Assembly: GCA_038380435.1 (NCBI GenBank)
Contig: JAWZYU010000011.1
Span: forward strand, 86,156,501-86,220,500
From: Ryuthela nishihirai
Taxonomy: Eukaryota; Arthropoda; Arachnida; Araneae; Heptathelidae
Direction: 5' to 3'
DNA: 64,000 nucleotides
Made by a program: the position numbers and the translations under genes
Notes under the pieces: model-generated
The model's input: only the letters and a program-made list of their open reading frames with translations
Told to the model about the DNA's origin: nothing
Databases searched by the model: none
Shown: one piece after another, positions 10,584 to 21,425 of the stretch
Numbering within the stretch: the stretch's first letter is position 1
Layout: every line of letters begins with the position of its first letter

Positions 10584-11694
10584 CAGTTCATTTTTCAGCT
10601 AAATATGATTGCTACTCTGAGAGTTTTGAATAAAGCACCTATCTGAAGGCTTTGTTGAGTGAATACATTTTTGCACTTATTCAGATATTTGATTTTGAGG
10701 ATATGTCCCGCTTCCTCTTGACCGTTTTCTATATGTTTAAGCAGCATTGAAAGAGAACATAAAAATATTTTTTGGAAGGGGAAAGAAAGTATATTTGGAA
10801 TCCTGTGCAATGTAGCCCAGTTAGGGGAAACCAGAGTTTTCGTGAAGATCATAAATTTGTTGAACCGGCGTGTGGGTTCCGAGCATTATTTTCAAAGGTA
10901 CCTAATGCAACGTATATATCAGGAATATGGCGAGCTGGGTGGTCGCATGGATCGACAGACGACTGTAACAATATGTACAACACATTTATTGTTCACAATA
11001 AAACTATATTTACAAAAACATTTACACCAACCTTACACTAGGGCCTCGAACTGTACTACAAATGCGGCCGAACTTTGGCCCCCGGCTGGATACTTTTGCC
11101 GCGACAGAGCCTGCTTCTCTGTCCCTTTGCTGTTCGAGCTCACCGACTAATGTAAAGGAGCCCAAGTCTCGCTCCTTTTCTCCAGCACTCAGTCACGTGA
11201 GGTTCTTTGTCCACACAGGGGCCAAAAGTGCTGCTCATCTTACTTGTCAAGGGAGCAGATTGATGACCCCTGTGGACCCTCGCACATCCGGCAGCAAGAC
11301 CCTTTGGTTTTTCCTGGCACTTGGAGGAGCTAACAGTCATCTTCCCGTTACAGGGTCATTACAAAATGTGTTCCCATCTCACTAAATAACTATATATTTG
11401 AAACTCCACATCACGGCCTTTGTGAAGATTGTTTCAAATACCAACAGAACTCTGTGAATTCTTTTTTTGTGTTTTTGTGCACTTTTCGGCCGTCCCGAAT
11501 TTAAGATCATTCTCCTATTGATTAAAAGTTTTTTGTTATCACTTTTTGTTCGCATTTTGAATTCTCCCCACATCAGAAAAATAATTTTTCTTTCAGTTCC
11601 CTGGAGAAATCTGAATCATACTGCAGCTTTTAAAATTGTTAGTAAACAACATCGATAAGAAGAAGTGAAAACATCTAAGCCAGGATAGGTGTGT
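10584..11694. other. Intergenic/intronic stretch with a GC-rich block
   Basis: About 10800-11385 is clearly richer in G+C than its surroundings and has overlapping short open frames on both strands, but none has a recognisable domain. The rest is AT-rich without gene or repeat that I can name. Confidence 0.4.
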
Positions 11695-12180
11695 CTCGAA
11701 CTTCGGATTATGGTACTATCAACTATGCCTACTCTCTTTCCAATTATTTATTTATTGCCTATCTTCCTATTGCTTGTAGGTTTGTCGGTTTTTGACAAAA
11801 CGTTGTTTCACCTTACCGTTCGAACGCGATGGAGAAACTTATGATATATGTGCCAAATGAAAGCTTGTGAGACGGGGAGTGTCATAGGCTATAAAAAATT
11901 GATTCCGTGCTTTCTTCCTTTCTAAAAAAGGAAAAAAGGGGAAACGTGAACTATTCTTAAGCTATACCTTCAGAAAGCGAAGGCCGAAAGTAACAAGCTA
12001 TATGTCGAATGAAAGCTTCTGACGCGGGAAATAGAAGGGAAATAAGGGCGCCGATTTACCTACTCGACAAGATTAACGGTGCCCTATCTTCCTTTGAAGT
12101 GAATACGAAATGAGTGACTGATTGCACCATCGATATGCTTTAAGTTTATTTTATACTTTTTAGGGCCCTATAATCAAATT
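11695..12180 (+). repeat. Repeat family C, shorter copy
   Basis: It shares with 51215-52371 the units GACAAAACGTTGTT, GAAAGCTTGTGA..CGGGGAGTG and CTATAAAAAATTGA, and the terminal part with GAAGTGAATACGAA, ATCGATATGCTTTA and TTTTTAGGGCCCTATA. The copy lacks the left half of the terminal inverted repeat. No coding content was recognised. Confidence 0.65.
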
Positions 12181-12770
12181 TTCAATTTATTTTTTTTTTC
12201 CATATTTAGGTATTAATTGAACTTTTTGACTAAAATTATAGGTCACAATTTGATTCAAATACTAAATATTGAATCTTTAGATTATGAATACTAACCGTAA
12301 AACCTGCACGAACATTTGATCATTTTGGTTTCCAATGTTTCATCCTTTAGTGTCTCAATTTTGCCCCGCATTGAATAAAAACGGCAGGCCTTAGAAATCT
12401 CAAGCAACGTGAAATAAATATCTCGCTGGACAGCTGAAAAGAGTAAATAAGGAGATCCCTCGTCATCTTTTACCATTAAGCATTTAGCAATTAGAGAATT
12501 TTTTAACCTTGATTGCCACCTTGATAAATCCTAACTCCCACACATACATATACCCATATGTTGCGGAAAAGATCGAAATATTTTGTGATTGAACATAATT
12601 TTTTATGTTCTCACAGAATGGTGATCGTTATAATACAGTTGACACTGTTCAATTCAATAGTTGTTTCGATTTCTTTATCGTTTAGTGGATGTTTCTCCTG
12701 CATAATAAGAGGATTGCGTAGATCACAAAGATCGCACAGAACAGGATTGCGAAGGACACATGATAACCTA

Positions 12771-13100
<330 letters not shown>

Positions 13101-13398
13101 CTAGAGAATGATACATACAAGAAAGTATTCATATAACCTTCTTCGGCTAATCGAATTTTCGTAGCAGTAGTCTTATAAACGAGCAGAATATTTTTATTAC
13201 TGCAATTTTCGTCACATCGATTAAATGTATTAATTTACAGATACATGACATAAAGAGTAAAATTTATCTGCAAGAGAGAGATGAGCAATATACAATTGGA
13301 AGTCACAACTGATAAGTAATAATTATTAGGTTGGTGCAAAAAATAATGGCGATTTCATTTTATTTTCTTCCTTATGGTTAATGGTGAAATAAAATATA

Positions 13399-14810
13399 CA
13401 GGGTGATTCAAAACTCTTGGGTCAAACTTTAAGGGGGGATAGAACACACCTAAACATGCACTTTTCGTCATACATGGTCGAAACACAAGCGGTGAAGCGC
13501 TAGGGGTTAGCAGTTACTGTGTCAGGAAATGAAGAAACACAAGAATGACAGAAGAGGTTTGAAACAATTTCAGAAATTACAGAACAGAAAGTACAGAATT
13601 TTATTGAACAAATTACAGAAACTGCTCAAAAGAGCGACCGCCAACATTAATACAGCGGCAGCGGCAATAGAAATCCTGGCAACAAGGTCCTCATTGGAAT
13701 CGATGGGGCTATCGTAGATGAGGCTTTTCATATGCCCCATAGGAAAAAGTCCAGACATGAGAGATCGGGCGATCGTGGCGACCAAGTGATGGGACCACCC
13801 CAACCAATCCATCGTCCTGGAAATGTTACATCCAAGGAGTTCCGCACATCCACTCTGAAATGGGGTGGCGCTCCGTCGTGTTGGAACCACATACGTGTTT
13901 GAATGTTTGCTGGAACAGGGTTCAGTAATTCTGGCAATACTTCTTGTAAAAATACGAGGTACGTTCTCCCTTTCAGTTGGGCTGGCAGAAGGAATGGGCC
14001 AATCAAATGGTCATGAAGGATTCCAGCCCAAACATTTAAGGAGAAACGCCGCTGGAACGAATGTGGACGTATGGCGTGCAGAATACTGGTGGCCCATACA
14101 TGTGAATTGTGGGTATTAAAAATGCCCTCACGTGTAAAGGTGCATTCATCAGTGAATAAGACATATGCATCAAAGTTCAGTTGCGCTGCAGTCTGCTGCA
14201 GGAACCACTGTGCAAAATCCACACAAGGCCGATAATCTGCAGGTGTCAAAGCGTGCACCCTCTGTGCATGGTAGGGGTGTAATCGTTCGTCTCGTAGAAC
14301 TCCCCACACCATCGATTGGGGCACACTTAAGGCATGGGAAATTGCTCGTGTGCTACATTCGGGATGATCTCCAACCCTACATAGAATTTCCTCTGTAACA
14401 CATTGCGTCCTAACACTCCTTGCATGCCCTGTATCCTGCAAGCCGCTGACAAAGGAGCCCGTTTCGCACAGATACCGATGCAATCACTGAAAGGTTTTAC
14501 AATCAGGCATGCGTCTAGTCGGAAAGCGCTTCTGGTACAGTCTTTGGGCTTCGCTCACAAACCTGTCCGCAGCTCCGTATGTGAAATGCATGTCCGCCTT
14601 CTCCTGATTCGTGAAACAATCCATCCGTTCTGCAATCCACGGTAGAAATGATGATGAGTGCGAAAACCAGCGCTTATAAGTGTTCACTGGAAAGCGCCCT
14701 CTAGCGCTTCACCGCTTGAGTTCCGACCATGCATTGTAGGACGAAAAGTGCTTGTTCAAGTGTGTTCTATCACCCCTTAAAGTTTGGTTTAAGAGTTTTG
14801 AATCACCCTG
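13399..14810 (-). mobile_element. DUF4817-type Tc1/mariner-superfamily element, nearly intact
   Basis: Termini CAGGGTGATTCAAAACTCTT at both ends, inverted, with TA on both sides (13397-13398 and 14811-14812). The inverted repeats extend more than 100 bp, to the GGTGAAGCGC segment. Length 1,412 bp. It lies inside the mariner at 13326-15612, so it arrived later. The transposase on the minus strand has only two visible defects. Confidence 0.9.
13570..14687 (-). pseudogene. DUF4817/DDE_3 transposase, one stop and one frameshift
   Basis: The protein begins with a DUF4817-type helix-turn-helix region (FTNQEKADMHFTYGAADR, then LYQKRFPTRRMPD). An in-frame TGA at 14484-14486 interrupts it, and the frame continues with LHRYLCETGSFVSGLQ. 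The catalytic part has LFTDECTFTREGIFNTHN, VWAGILHDHLIGPF, MWFQHDGAPPHF and WSPRSPDLSCLDFFLWG, giving the Asp/Asp/acidic triad of the IS630-Tc1-mariner fold. A frameshift near 13735 moves the C-terminal GHMKSLIYDSP part into another frame. Codons between defects are well kept, so decay is recent. The active form would cut and paste the element at TA sites. Confidence 0.85.
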
Positions 14811-14939
14811 TATATTTTTGGTTCATGTTATATATTGTTTTAAAACTTATTCTTTGCTTAATCTATCTATGCAAGCATTGCTTTTTAAAAGCTTCATTTT
14901 CGCTATTTTCAGTCATTTCAAAATTACGTTCCAAAAAAA

Positions 14940-15612
14940 GGAACTGCGTATAAATATGTTGCAAGAGTACAAACGTGGCCACAACGCGATCCAAACAACT
15001 CGTAATGTTGTGTAAGAATAGGGCGAGAGAAGCATTTCCGAAAGATACAGTGCAGCTTTGATTTTAAAAGTTTCATAGGGAAAATAAAAGCTTTGAAGAT
15101 GAAGAAGGTCGAAGACGTCCTCCTGCCGTTGGCAACCCACGTAAATCCAATGCGAGACCGGGGAAGAGCTAAATGTTGATCACACAACTGTTTTTCAGCA
15201 TTTGAATCAAAGTGGAATAAGTATGCTGGATAAGTGGAAATCGCACGATTTGAATGAAATCGTCGTTATGAAGCATATTTTTAGCTGCTTTTGCACAACG
15301 AAAACGATCTATTTCTCATTCGGATTCTGTATGTGATGAAAAGTTGATTCTGTACAACAACCGCCGACGATGAGCACAATAGTTCGATAGCAATGAAGCC
15401 ATAAACACTTTTCCAAACCGGAGTTGCACCAAAAGAAGATTATAGTGACTGTTTGGTGGTCTGCTACCGGCATCATTCATTACACCTTAAATCCAGGTGA
15501 AACTCTCACTGAGGAGAAGTATTGTCATGAACTCGACGAAATGTATTAGAGGTTCGGCAGTAAACATTTAGCATTGGTCAATCGAACACTCTATAACAAT
15601 GCTCGGCCACAC
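14940..15612 (+). pseudogene. Mariner transposase relic
   Basis: Fragments of an irritans-type mariner transposase in shifting frames: helix-turn-helix start near 14960, the linker near 15090-15140, and the first catalytic Asp region as CDEKLILYNNRRR near 15337. The D34D region stops near 15612, before or at the second Asp. Many stops. It is the inside of the mariner at 13326-15612. Confidence 0.75.
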
Positions 15613-17003
15613 ATGAGCAGTAAAGTTGGTTTTCAGTAAAGATTGAAAATTAATGAAATTATTTGTTTAACAAGCACAAAAGAAAAGTAGAATTCGTAAA
15701 CAGCTTAGTTAGTTAATTCAATCGATTGTTGAGGTCCTGCTTATCACAGTACTCTTAGCTAAGATGTTAGAACGGCTTTGCAGCATGTTGACACTGTCGC
15801 GACTCTATTTGACAAGAATGACCCCGACCATCAGAAAGTTCCAAGGTATCAAGAGAGAGGCAAAACGACGTAGGTTTTTATAAGGAGCTCCACAAATATA
15901 ATGGAAGATGGAGTGTACAAAATGGCTGTCCCCAGACAAAATAAAGGTGAACAAAAGCATTATCAGGTGATGATTCCCAGCCATCAATTTCAGTCGGGAA
16001 CACAATCAATAAATAATTTCTTTAATTTTCTTTTCACATAAATATTTTCTATTACAATATGCAAATACTGGTTATACATACACGAAGAGCAAAAACATTA
16101 TGACCAGCGTGTTTTTTATGCAAATCGTAGCAACTGCAGGCTGCAGACAGTGCATATGAAAGTAGTAGGGCCCGGGACCTGGCGCACTAGGAAGTGACGT
16201 CATCGTTGGGCTTTGAAGGAGAGGGCTTAATTTTTGGGTGTCCAAAAAGGCCCCATGGGGAGGGCTTAACGTTTGGGAGGGCTTAATTTTCTTGATGGCG
16301 TCAGTGTCAACGGCCCCCAAAAAGGCCACCTGGGGAGGGCTTAATTTTTGGTAAGGCTTAACTTTCTTCATGTCGTCAGTGTCAACAGTCCACAAAAAAG
16401 GCCCCTGGGGAGGGCTTAATTTTGCGTAATTAAACATGGCCGACCGGAAGTGACGTCATCGCTGGTGTCGGGATGGGGAGGGCTTCCTCCCACGTATATC
16501 CGGTCCCTGTCTATGGGAGCCACCCAAGGGATGGATGCCACCCTCATTTCCTACCCCCACGCGAATGCAGGATCAGAGATTCTTGTGCAAGACTCTCAGC
16601 ATTTGTCTGGCGCTAACCCCAGCGGCAGTATGGTGTTCACATCTTGAAAATGTCCGTTGACAGAAACCGCCCATGCAGGTAGAATCAGCCACAAAAAAAG
16701 GACGCCACTGGCGGGAGGACTCGTGCACAGCGTGTCTGTTACTGTGGCGTGCATGGACCCCCGTCTGTGGGAGACAGCCTGGGGAGGGTTTAATTTTTGA
16801 CTCACCCATTTCCTGTTACACAGATTCTTTCTTGTTCGCATCCTGAAAATGATCGTTGACGGGAACCAGGCTGCCCACATAGGTAGAAACGGCCACGAGG
16901 AGGGAACGAAATAAAAAAAAATGGACGCCATTGGCGGGAGGTGGGTGGACTCGCACATGCGTATTGAAAGACGCCTGCACAGGCTGGTAAGAGTCATTCA
17001 GCC

Positions 17004-17271
17004 ATGGAGCTCTCGTATGAAGAGAAACTTTCAGCTTTAAATCGCATCCAATGCGAGCTCGATAATATTTTGAAAGTCTTCAGGCGGAAACTTCGAGGTC
17101 GTCCCTGGAGAGACCCAACAGTGCATCATCTCCTGGTCAACCGTGCACCTCCGCTGCATGTCTCGCGCCTGCCAACGCACCGAACGGCGAGGCGTCAAGG
17201 TCACAGAGCTCCGTTACGCAGAGCACGCGAAGCATTACGTCATCGAGGAGCGGATTGACCAGTTCGCCTGA
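17004..17271 (+). pseudogene. Small ORF in left arm, frameshifted against its twin
   Basis: It starts ATGGAGCTC and encodes MELSYEEKLSALNRIQCELD, then NILK, after which the left arm reads in a frame that differs from the right arm. The right arm (24742-24988) has the same start region and continues in a frame ending VIEERIDQFA and a stop. In the left arm the matching VIEERIDQFA end is in another frame, so an indel near 17080 or in the 17110-17120 region separates them. The protein would be about 80 residues, Arg/Cys-rich in the middle. I do not recognise it. Confidence 0.4.
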
Positions 17272-18269
17272 ATTACATAATTTATCGATCAAAATACGTG
17301 CAGCGCACAAATACTATCATTTTAAATATTATGTTTAAGTGTAATTTACCGTACGTTTTAAAATATACTCACGATGTTTGTTGGTATAAAGGTGTGATTC
17401 GAACATTTTTTGCGTTCAATGCATAATTTATCAGTCGTTTTAAATACAGTCACGATATAAAGGTGTGAATAAATTTTACGTGTAAGTGAAATATATTCAC
17501 GTGTAAGCATACGTTATATGTCCACGTATTATAACTTAGGTTCTACACACCAATAGACACTGAATAAAAATAAGATAATGTTTAACAAAAAACTTTTTGA
17601 GTTCGCGAGATCTGCACACAGAAACAATTGAAAACATCAGATGGGACATTGAATATAAAAAAATTTCTAGTAATCCAGAAGTGTATGTCCACGTATAATA
17701 ACTTAGGTTCTACACGCCAATAGTCACTGAATAAATATAAGATAATGTTTAACAAAAAACTTTTAGAGTTGCGAGATCTGCATACAGAAACAATTAAAAA
17801 CATCAGACGGGGAAAAAAATTCTAGTAATCCAGTCAACATCTAAATATTTCTAGTAGTTTAATATGAAAAAGTTTCCAAGTCAACCAGTACTTCTTGAAT
17901 ATTTTGCCCAACAGAAACACACTTAACCGTTGCCAAAGCTGAGACCGTAATGTACCATCACGACGAGAATGCTCTATTTTTCGAAAACCCTTATACAAAA
18001 GTTTAGACACCGAGATGGAGCGCTCCCCCGCAATACAACACCCCAGTGGTTAAAAGATCTTTCTAAAAACCTGCGTAACTTTGACGGCACGCTTTTCTGC
18101 AACACACTACCCCAGGGGCTAAATCATCACACCCATTCACAGCGTGTTTTTCTAGTATGCGCCATCGATATGAGGAGAAACCAGCTTCCACATTCTTAGT
18201 GCGAACTGAAAAAGCTGTCAAAGTCCATATTGAGATATTTACTGTCTGATGATTTAAATCAAAAACGAC

Positions 18270-18530
18270 ATAAATACACACGCTATATTCACTCTCTGAT
18301 GATTAAAATCAAAAACCTCATAAATACGCACGCTATATTCACTCTCTGATGATTAAAATCAAAAACCTCATAAATACGCACGCTATATTCACTCTCTGAT
18401 GATTAAAATCAAAAACCTCATAAATACGCACGCTATATTCACTCTCTGATGATTAAAATCAAAAACCTCATAAATACGCACGCTATATTCACTCTCTGAT
18501 GATTAAAATCAAAAACGACAAATATACACT
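18270..18530 (+). repeat. 50-bp minisatellite in left arm
   Basis: Five nearly identical 50-bp units, each with ACTCTCTGATGATTAAAATC and CTCATAAATACGCACGC. The right arm has about two such units at 23255-23360, so the array expanded or contracted after the arms formed. Units abut directly without unique spacers. Confidence 0.9.
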
Positions 18531-20190
18531 TTCTGATGAGTAAGTTGCCTCGTACATGTGTGAAATGTACGGACATCAAAGGGTTAAGATTTTATGGCTG
18601 AGGTCTTGCACTCTGTCTGTGCTTTCAGTTTAAAACATTTGCAAATGAATTATCGTTAACTTATATCTCTTTGGTTATTTAAAAAGTTTTGATAATATGT
18701 CATTTACTGTTCTTGTTTTAATAAATTCACCACATTCATTTTCAAATAATAAAATGGATTCCATATGTTATGAATCAAAAGTAGTAATTGGTCTTAAGAG
18801 CCTGACTCAATGCTTTTATCATCAACATTTTCAATGTTATACTTTGGAAGGTGATTCCAACAGATGCATAAAACATGGAATAAGTTATTCAGTGAAAACC
18901 CAAAAGTTTAACCATGCATTGTTTTCAAAATTACTAATTTTATGAGTCATGTGAATACATTTTACCAAATTAGCATGCACAGATATTCTTCCGGAAGGGT
19001 CAAATCCTCTGCTTTAACCCTTTCAGGACCATAAGTATGTAACTAACTTTCAGGACCAATAAGTATGTATATTAGTATGTAACTGTTTATTTTAGTTTGC
19101 TTAGACGTAAAATAAATAAAAAACATAAGAAAAATACATAAAAACGTGTAGTTTTTTTGGAATTTTATGGGAAATATTTTTCCCAATGGACTATAAAGGT
19201 AACACAAATTATAGTTAGGCTTATCATGCAATGTCTTTTATTTATTGGTTTATTAGAACAAAATGTTAACTAAAATAATACAAAATTATTAAATAAAATT
19301 ACTATACAAAATTATGTGCTAATTATGATATTCTGCGAAGCAATTTCTTTTGGTAGTGAGGCAAAGATGGATATTGCACACAGTACATATATTATGCGTC
19401 CTGACAGTTCTGTTTTTGTTTTCTAAACGTTCCCGTTTGCGTAATTGCGTTCGGCATACGTTCTATTTTGACATTCTGTATAAAAAATGCAGATAAGGTT
19501 ATAATTAAATACGACAATCACCAATTTTAAAATGGGAAATATGTTACCCTTAGTCGTGAAAGGGTTAAGCAGAATCAAAAACTGCTTTATAAGTTCTTTG
19601 TTTATAATTGTCTACAGATAGAGCAAAATTAACTCCCAATTGTGTTTCAGATATTACCTTAAGAAGTTTTTTATACTTGTACTTTAAGAAGTTTTTATAT
19701 TTACGTTTTTTATATTTACAACTTAGGAATTTTTGTCTTCAAATATTACTTTAAGACGTTTTTTCGTATTAAGACGTTTTTTCGCCTTAAGAATATTTAT
19801 ACTTGTGTTTTTCTTTATACTTATGGCTTCAGATTTTTTATGCTTTCATATATCATGTAAGATTTTCCCCCTTTTTCATATATTATTTTATACTTGTGTA
19901 TTGACACCTTTCAGTCGGATTATCACACAGATACCCACAGGTTCCACTAGGTGAGACTTCAAAGGTCATTAACAGATCTATCTGGTCCTCACATGGTTGT
20001 TGTTATAAATTGTCTCCAAACATGCATTACAGTCTGCCCTTGTTTCCACAAATTACATGTTTCTAGTGTAACAGATATGCAGGGGTAAAAAATGATGCTA
20101 AACTATCACCAGCTGCTCTGTGTACATTTTCAATTCTTGAACATTTTGGATCTACAACTCCCGCCAAACAAAAAGGTGGGTAAAATGATT

Positions 20191-20368
20191 GAATAAGAAA
20201 GGACCTTGAACTTCAGCAAATGAAGGACCTTGAACTTCAATTGCTGAAACTTCAATTTGAACTTCAATCTTCTGATTTTATTGAATATGATACTTCAGTT
20301 GGGGCATACGATGATTATGATAGAAAGTATTTCTTCATTTGCTGAAGTTCAAGGTCCTTTCTTATTCA
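20191..20368. repeat. 34-bp perfect inverted repeat with 110-nt loop
   Basis: GAATAAGAAAGGACCTTGAA and the following 14 bases at 20191-20224 recur as the exact complement at 20335-20368. Parts of the stem motif (GGACCTTGAACTTCA) also recur directly at 20222-20240. Confidence 0.85.
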
Positions 20369-21158
20369 CGTCCCAGTAATGAAGAAGGCAGGGAATAGTT
20401 GCTTATTAATTTCTCATACTGTACAGAAGTCTTGAATAACATTATTGTGGATTTAAATCACTTGAAATGTTGATTAATGCGCTTAGTATCAGATTTAATC
20501 CAGAAGCTCCTCTCGTACTTCAGGTTGCTTTACCTCTTATTTTGAGATATGTAAGAAAATGAGACTAGACGCTATACACGTTCACACATTAGATTTATCT
20601 GTTGTACAACTTTTAGTCTCCATGTCAACTGTTGTTACATCACGCGATGATACGTTCTTCTGTTGTTTATTTAATTTAGGCTTAGAAGTGTTATTAGGAA
20701 GAGTGATACATTTCAAACATAACCAATTCTTTTCTAAAGACATCTTCTTAAAATTACTCAAAATTACTCAGCTTTAGAGCTTAAAATAAAAATGGACCTT
20801 ACCATCACATGGGTCTTTGCAATGAAGAGACTCACCAAAATCCAATTTGCAAACTACACATGAGAGTCATATTAACTCGAAAACTAGAGAATTTTCCACC
20901 GGATCGTTAATGCTCTATAAAAAGAGGAAGGGTTGTTGGAGGTTACGAGAGGAAAGCAAAGAAGAATGGGGGTAAATAGAATAGGAGAGGAGAATCTTGC
21001 AGAAGCCTTTCATTGGTCGAGATATAGTTCACACTGAATTGCAGAAGCCTTTCACTGGTCGAGATATAGTTCACACTGAATTGCTGAAGGTTTGGATTTA
21101 TATCATAAGTACCACTGTGTGTCTGTATCATTTGCTGTCAGTAAGCGACTCGTTAAAC

Positions 21159-21425
21159 ATGAAAGGACGAAAGAGCGATCCTATTTGGAAAGGTTTCAAG
21201 AAATACCCTAAAGGAAAGGGATTTCGTGCCGTTTGTTTACAGTGTAACAAGGACGTCATCGGACTTGTAAGCGCGACTTAAAAGTCATCAATGTGAAGGC
21301 AAAGCCATAACATATTCGCAATGGCTAGACCATGAAATCTTATCTGTAATGAGCTCGTCAGAACCTGACAAAATGAGACGCTACCTCAACATCATACAAA
21401 CTCATCTAAAGACCTTGAGGGACTA
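21159..21425 (+). pseudogene. BED-type zinc finger relic (hAT-like)
   Basis: MKGRKSDPIWKGFKKYPKGK is followed by GFRAVCLQCNKDVIGLVS and, after a one-base frame change near 21277, RLKSHQCEG. This is a BED finger (W, Cys-x2-Cys, then His-x-Cys), the DNA-binding domain common at the N-terminus of hAT transposases and some host factors. The new frame runs on through QWLDHEILSVMSSSEPDKM to a stop at about 21425. No hAT catalytic part follows. It is either a relic of this element's own gene or of an older hAT insertion. Confidence 0.6.

Larger units (their letters stand above)
13326..15612 (+). mobile_element. Mariner (irritans-type) copy, interrupted and right-truncated
   Basis: The left terminus TTAGGTTGGTGCAAAAAATA after a TA is the classic mariner inverted repeat. 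After 71 bp the element is interrupted by another transposon (13399-14810). It resumes at 14813 with a broken mariner transposase: FKRGHNAIQTTRN-like start near 14970, a FEDEEGRRPPA linker-type motif near 15090, CDEKLILYNNRRR near 15330, and HYTL..GETL-like sequence near 15480-15510. The right inverted repeat is absent; homology stops near 15612. Confidence 0.85.
16161..18637 (+). repeat. Left inverted arm of the 9.47-kb element
   Basis: Compared with the right arm it has an extra GC-rich block at about 16190-16440. That block is built of roughly three units containing GGGGAGGGCTTAATTTT and GTCAGTGTCAAC. The arm also has a direct duplication of about 165 bp (17520-17690, 17690-17830) and a longer 50-bp minisatellite (18285-18530). 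Inner homology ends in GCTTTCAGTTTAAAACAT. Confidence 0.85.

Noticed and set aside
10772..11385. Overlapping ORFs of 89-107 codons in the GC-rich block
   Set aside because: Several frames are open on both strands as expected from composition; no recognisable motif.
16596..16997. 133-codon minus-strand ORF in the left arm
   Set aside because: The right arm's copy is interrupted, composition is odd and no domain is seen; likely an open shadow in GC-rich arm sequence.
18063..18281. 72- and 76-codon ORFs found identically in both arms (also 23337-23649)
   Set aside because: They are the same DNA read on both strands in duplicated arms; neither shows a domain, so identity reflects arm similarity, not coding constraint.
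18270..18530. CRISPR-like array
   Set aside because: The 50-bp units abut without unique spacers and the organism is a eukaryote; it is a minisatellite.
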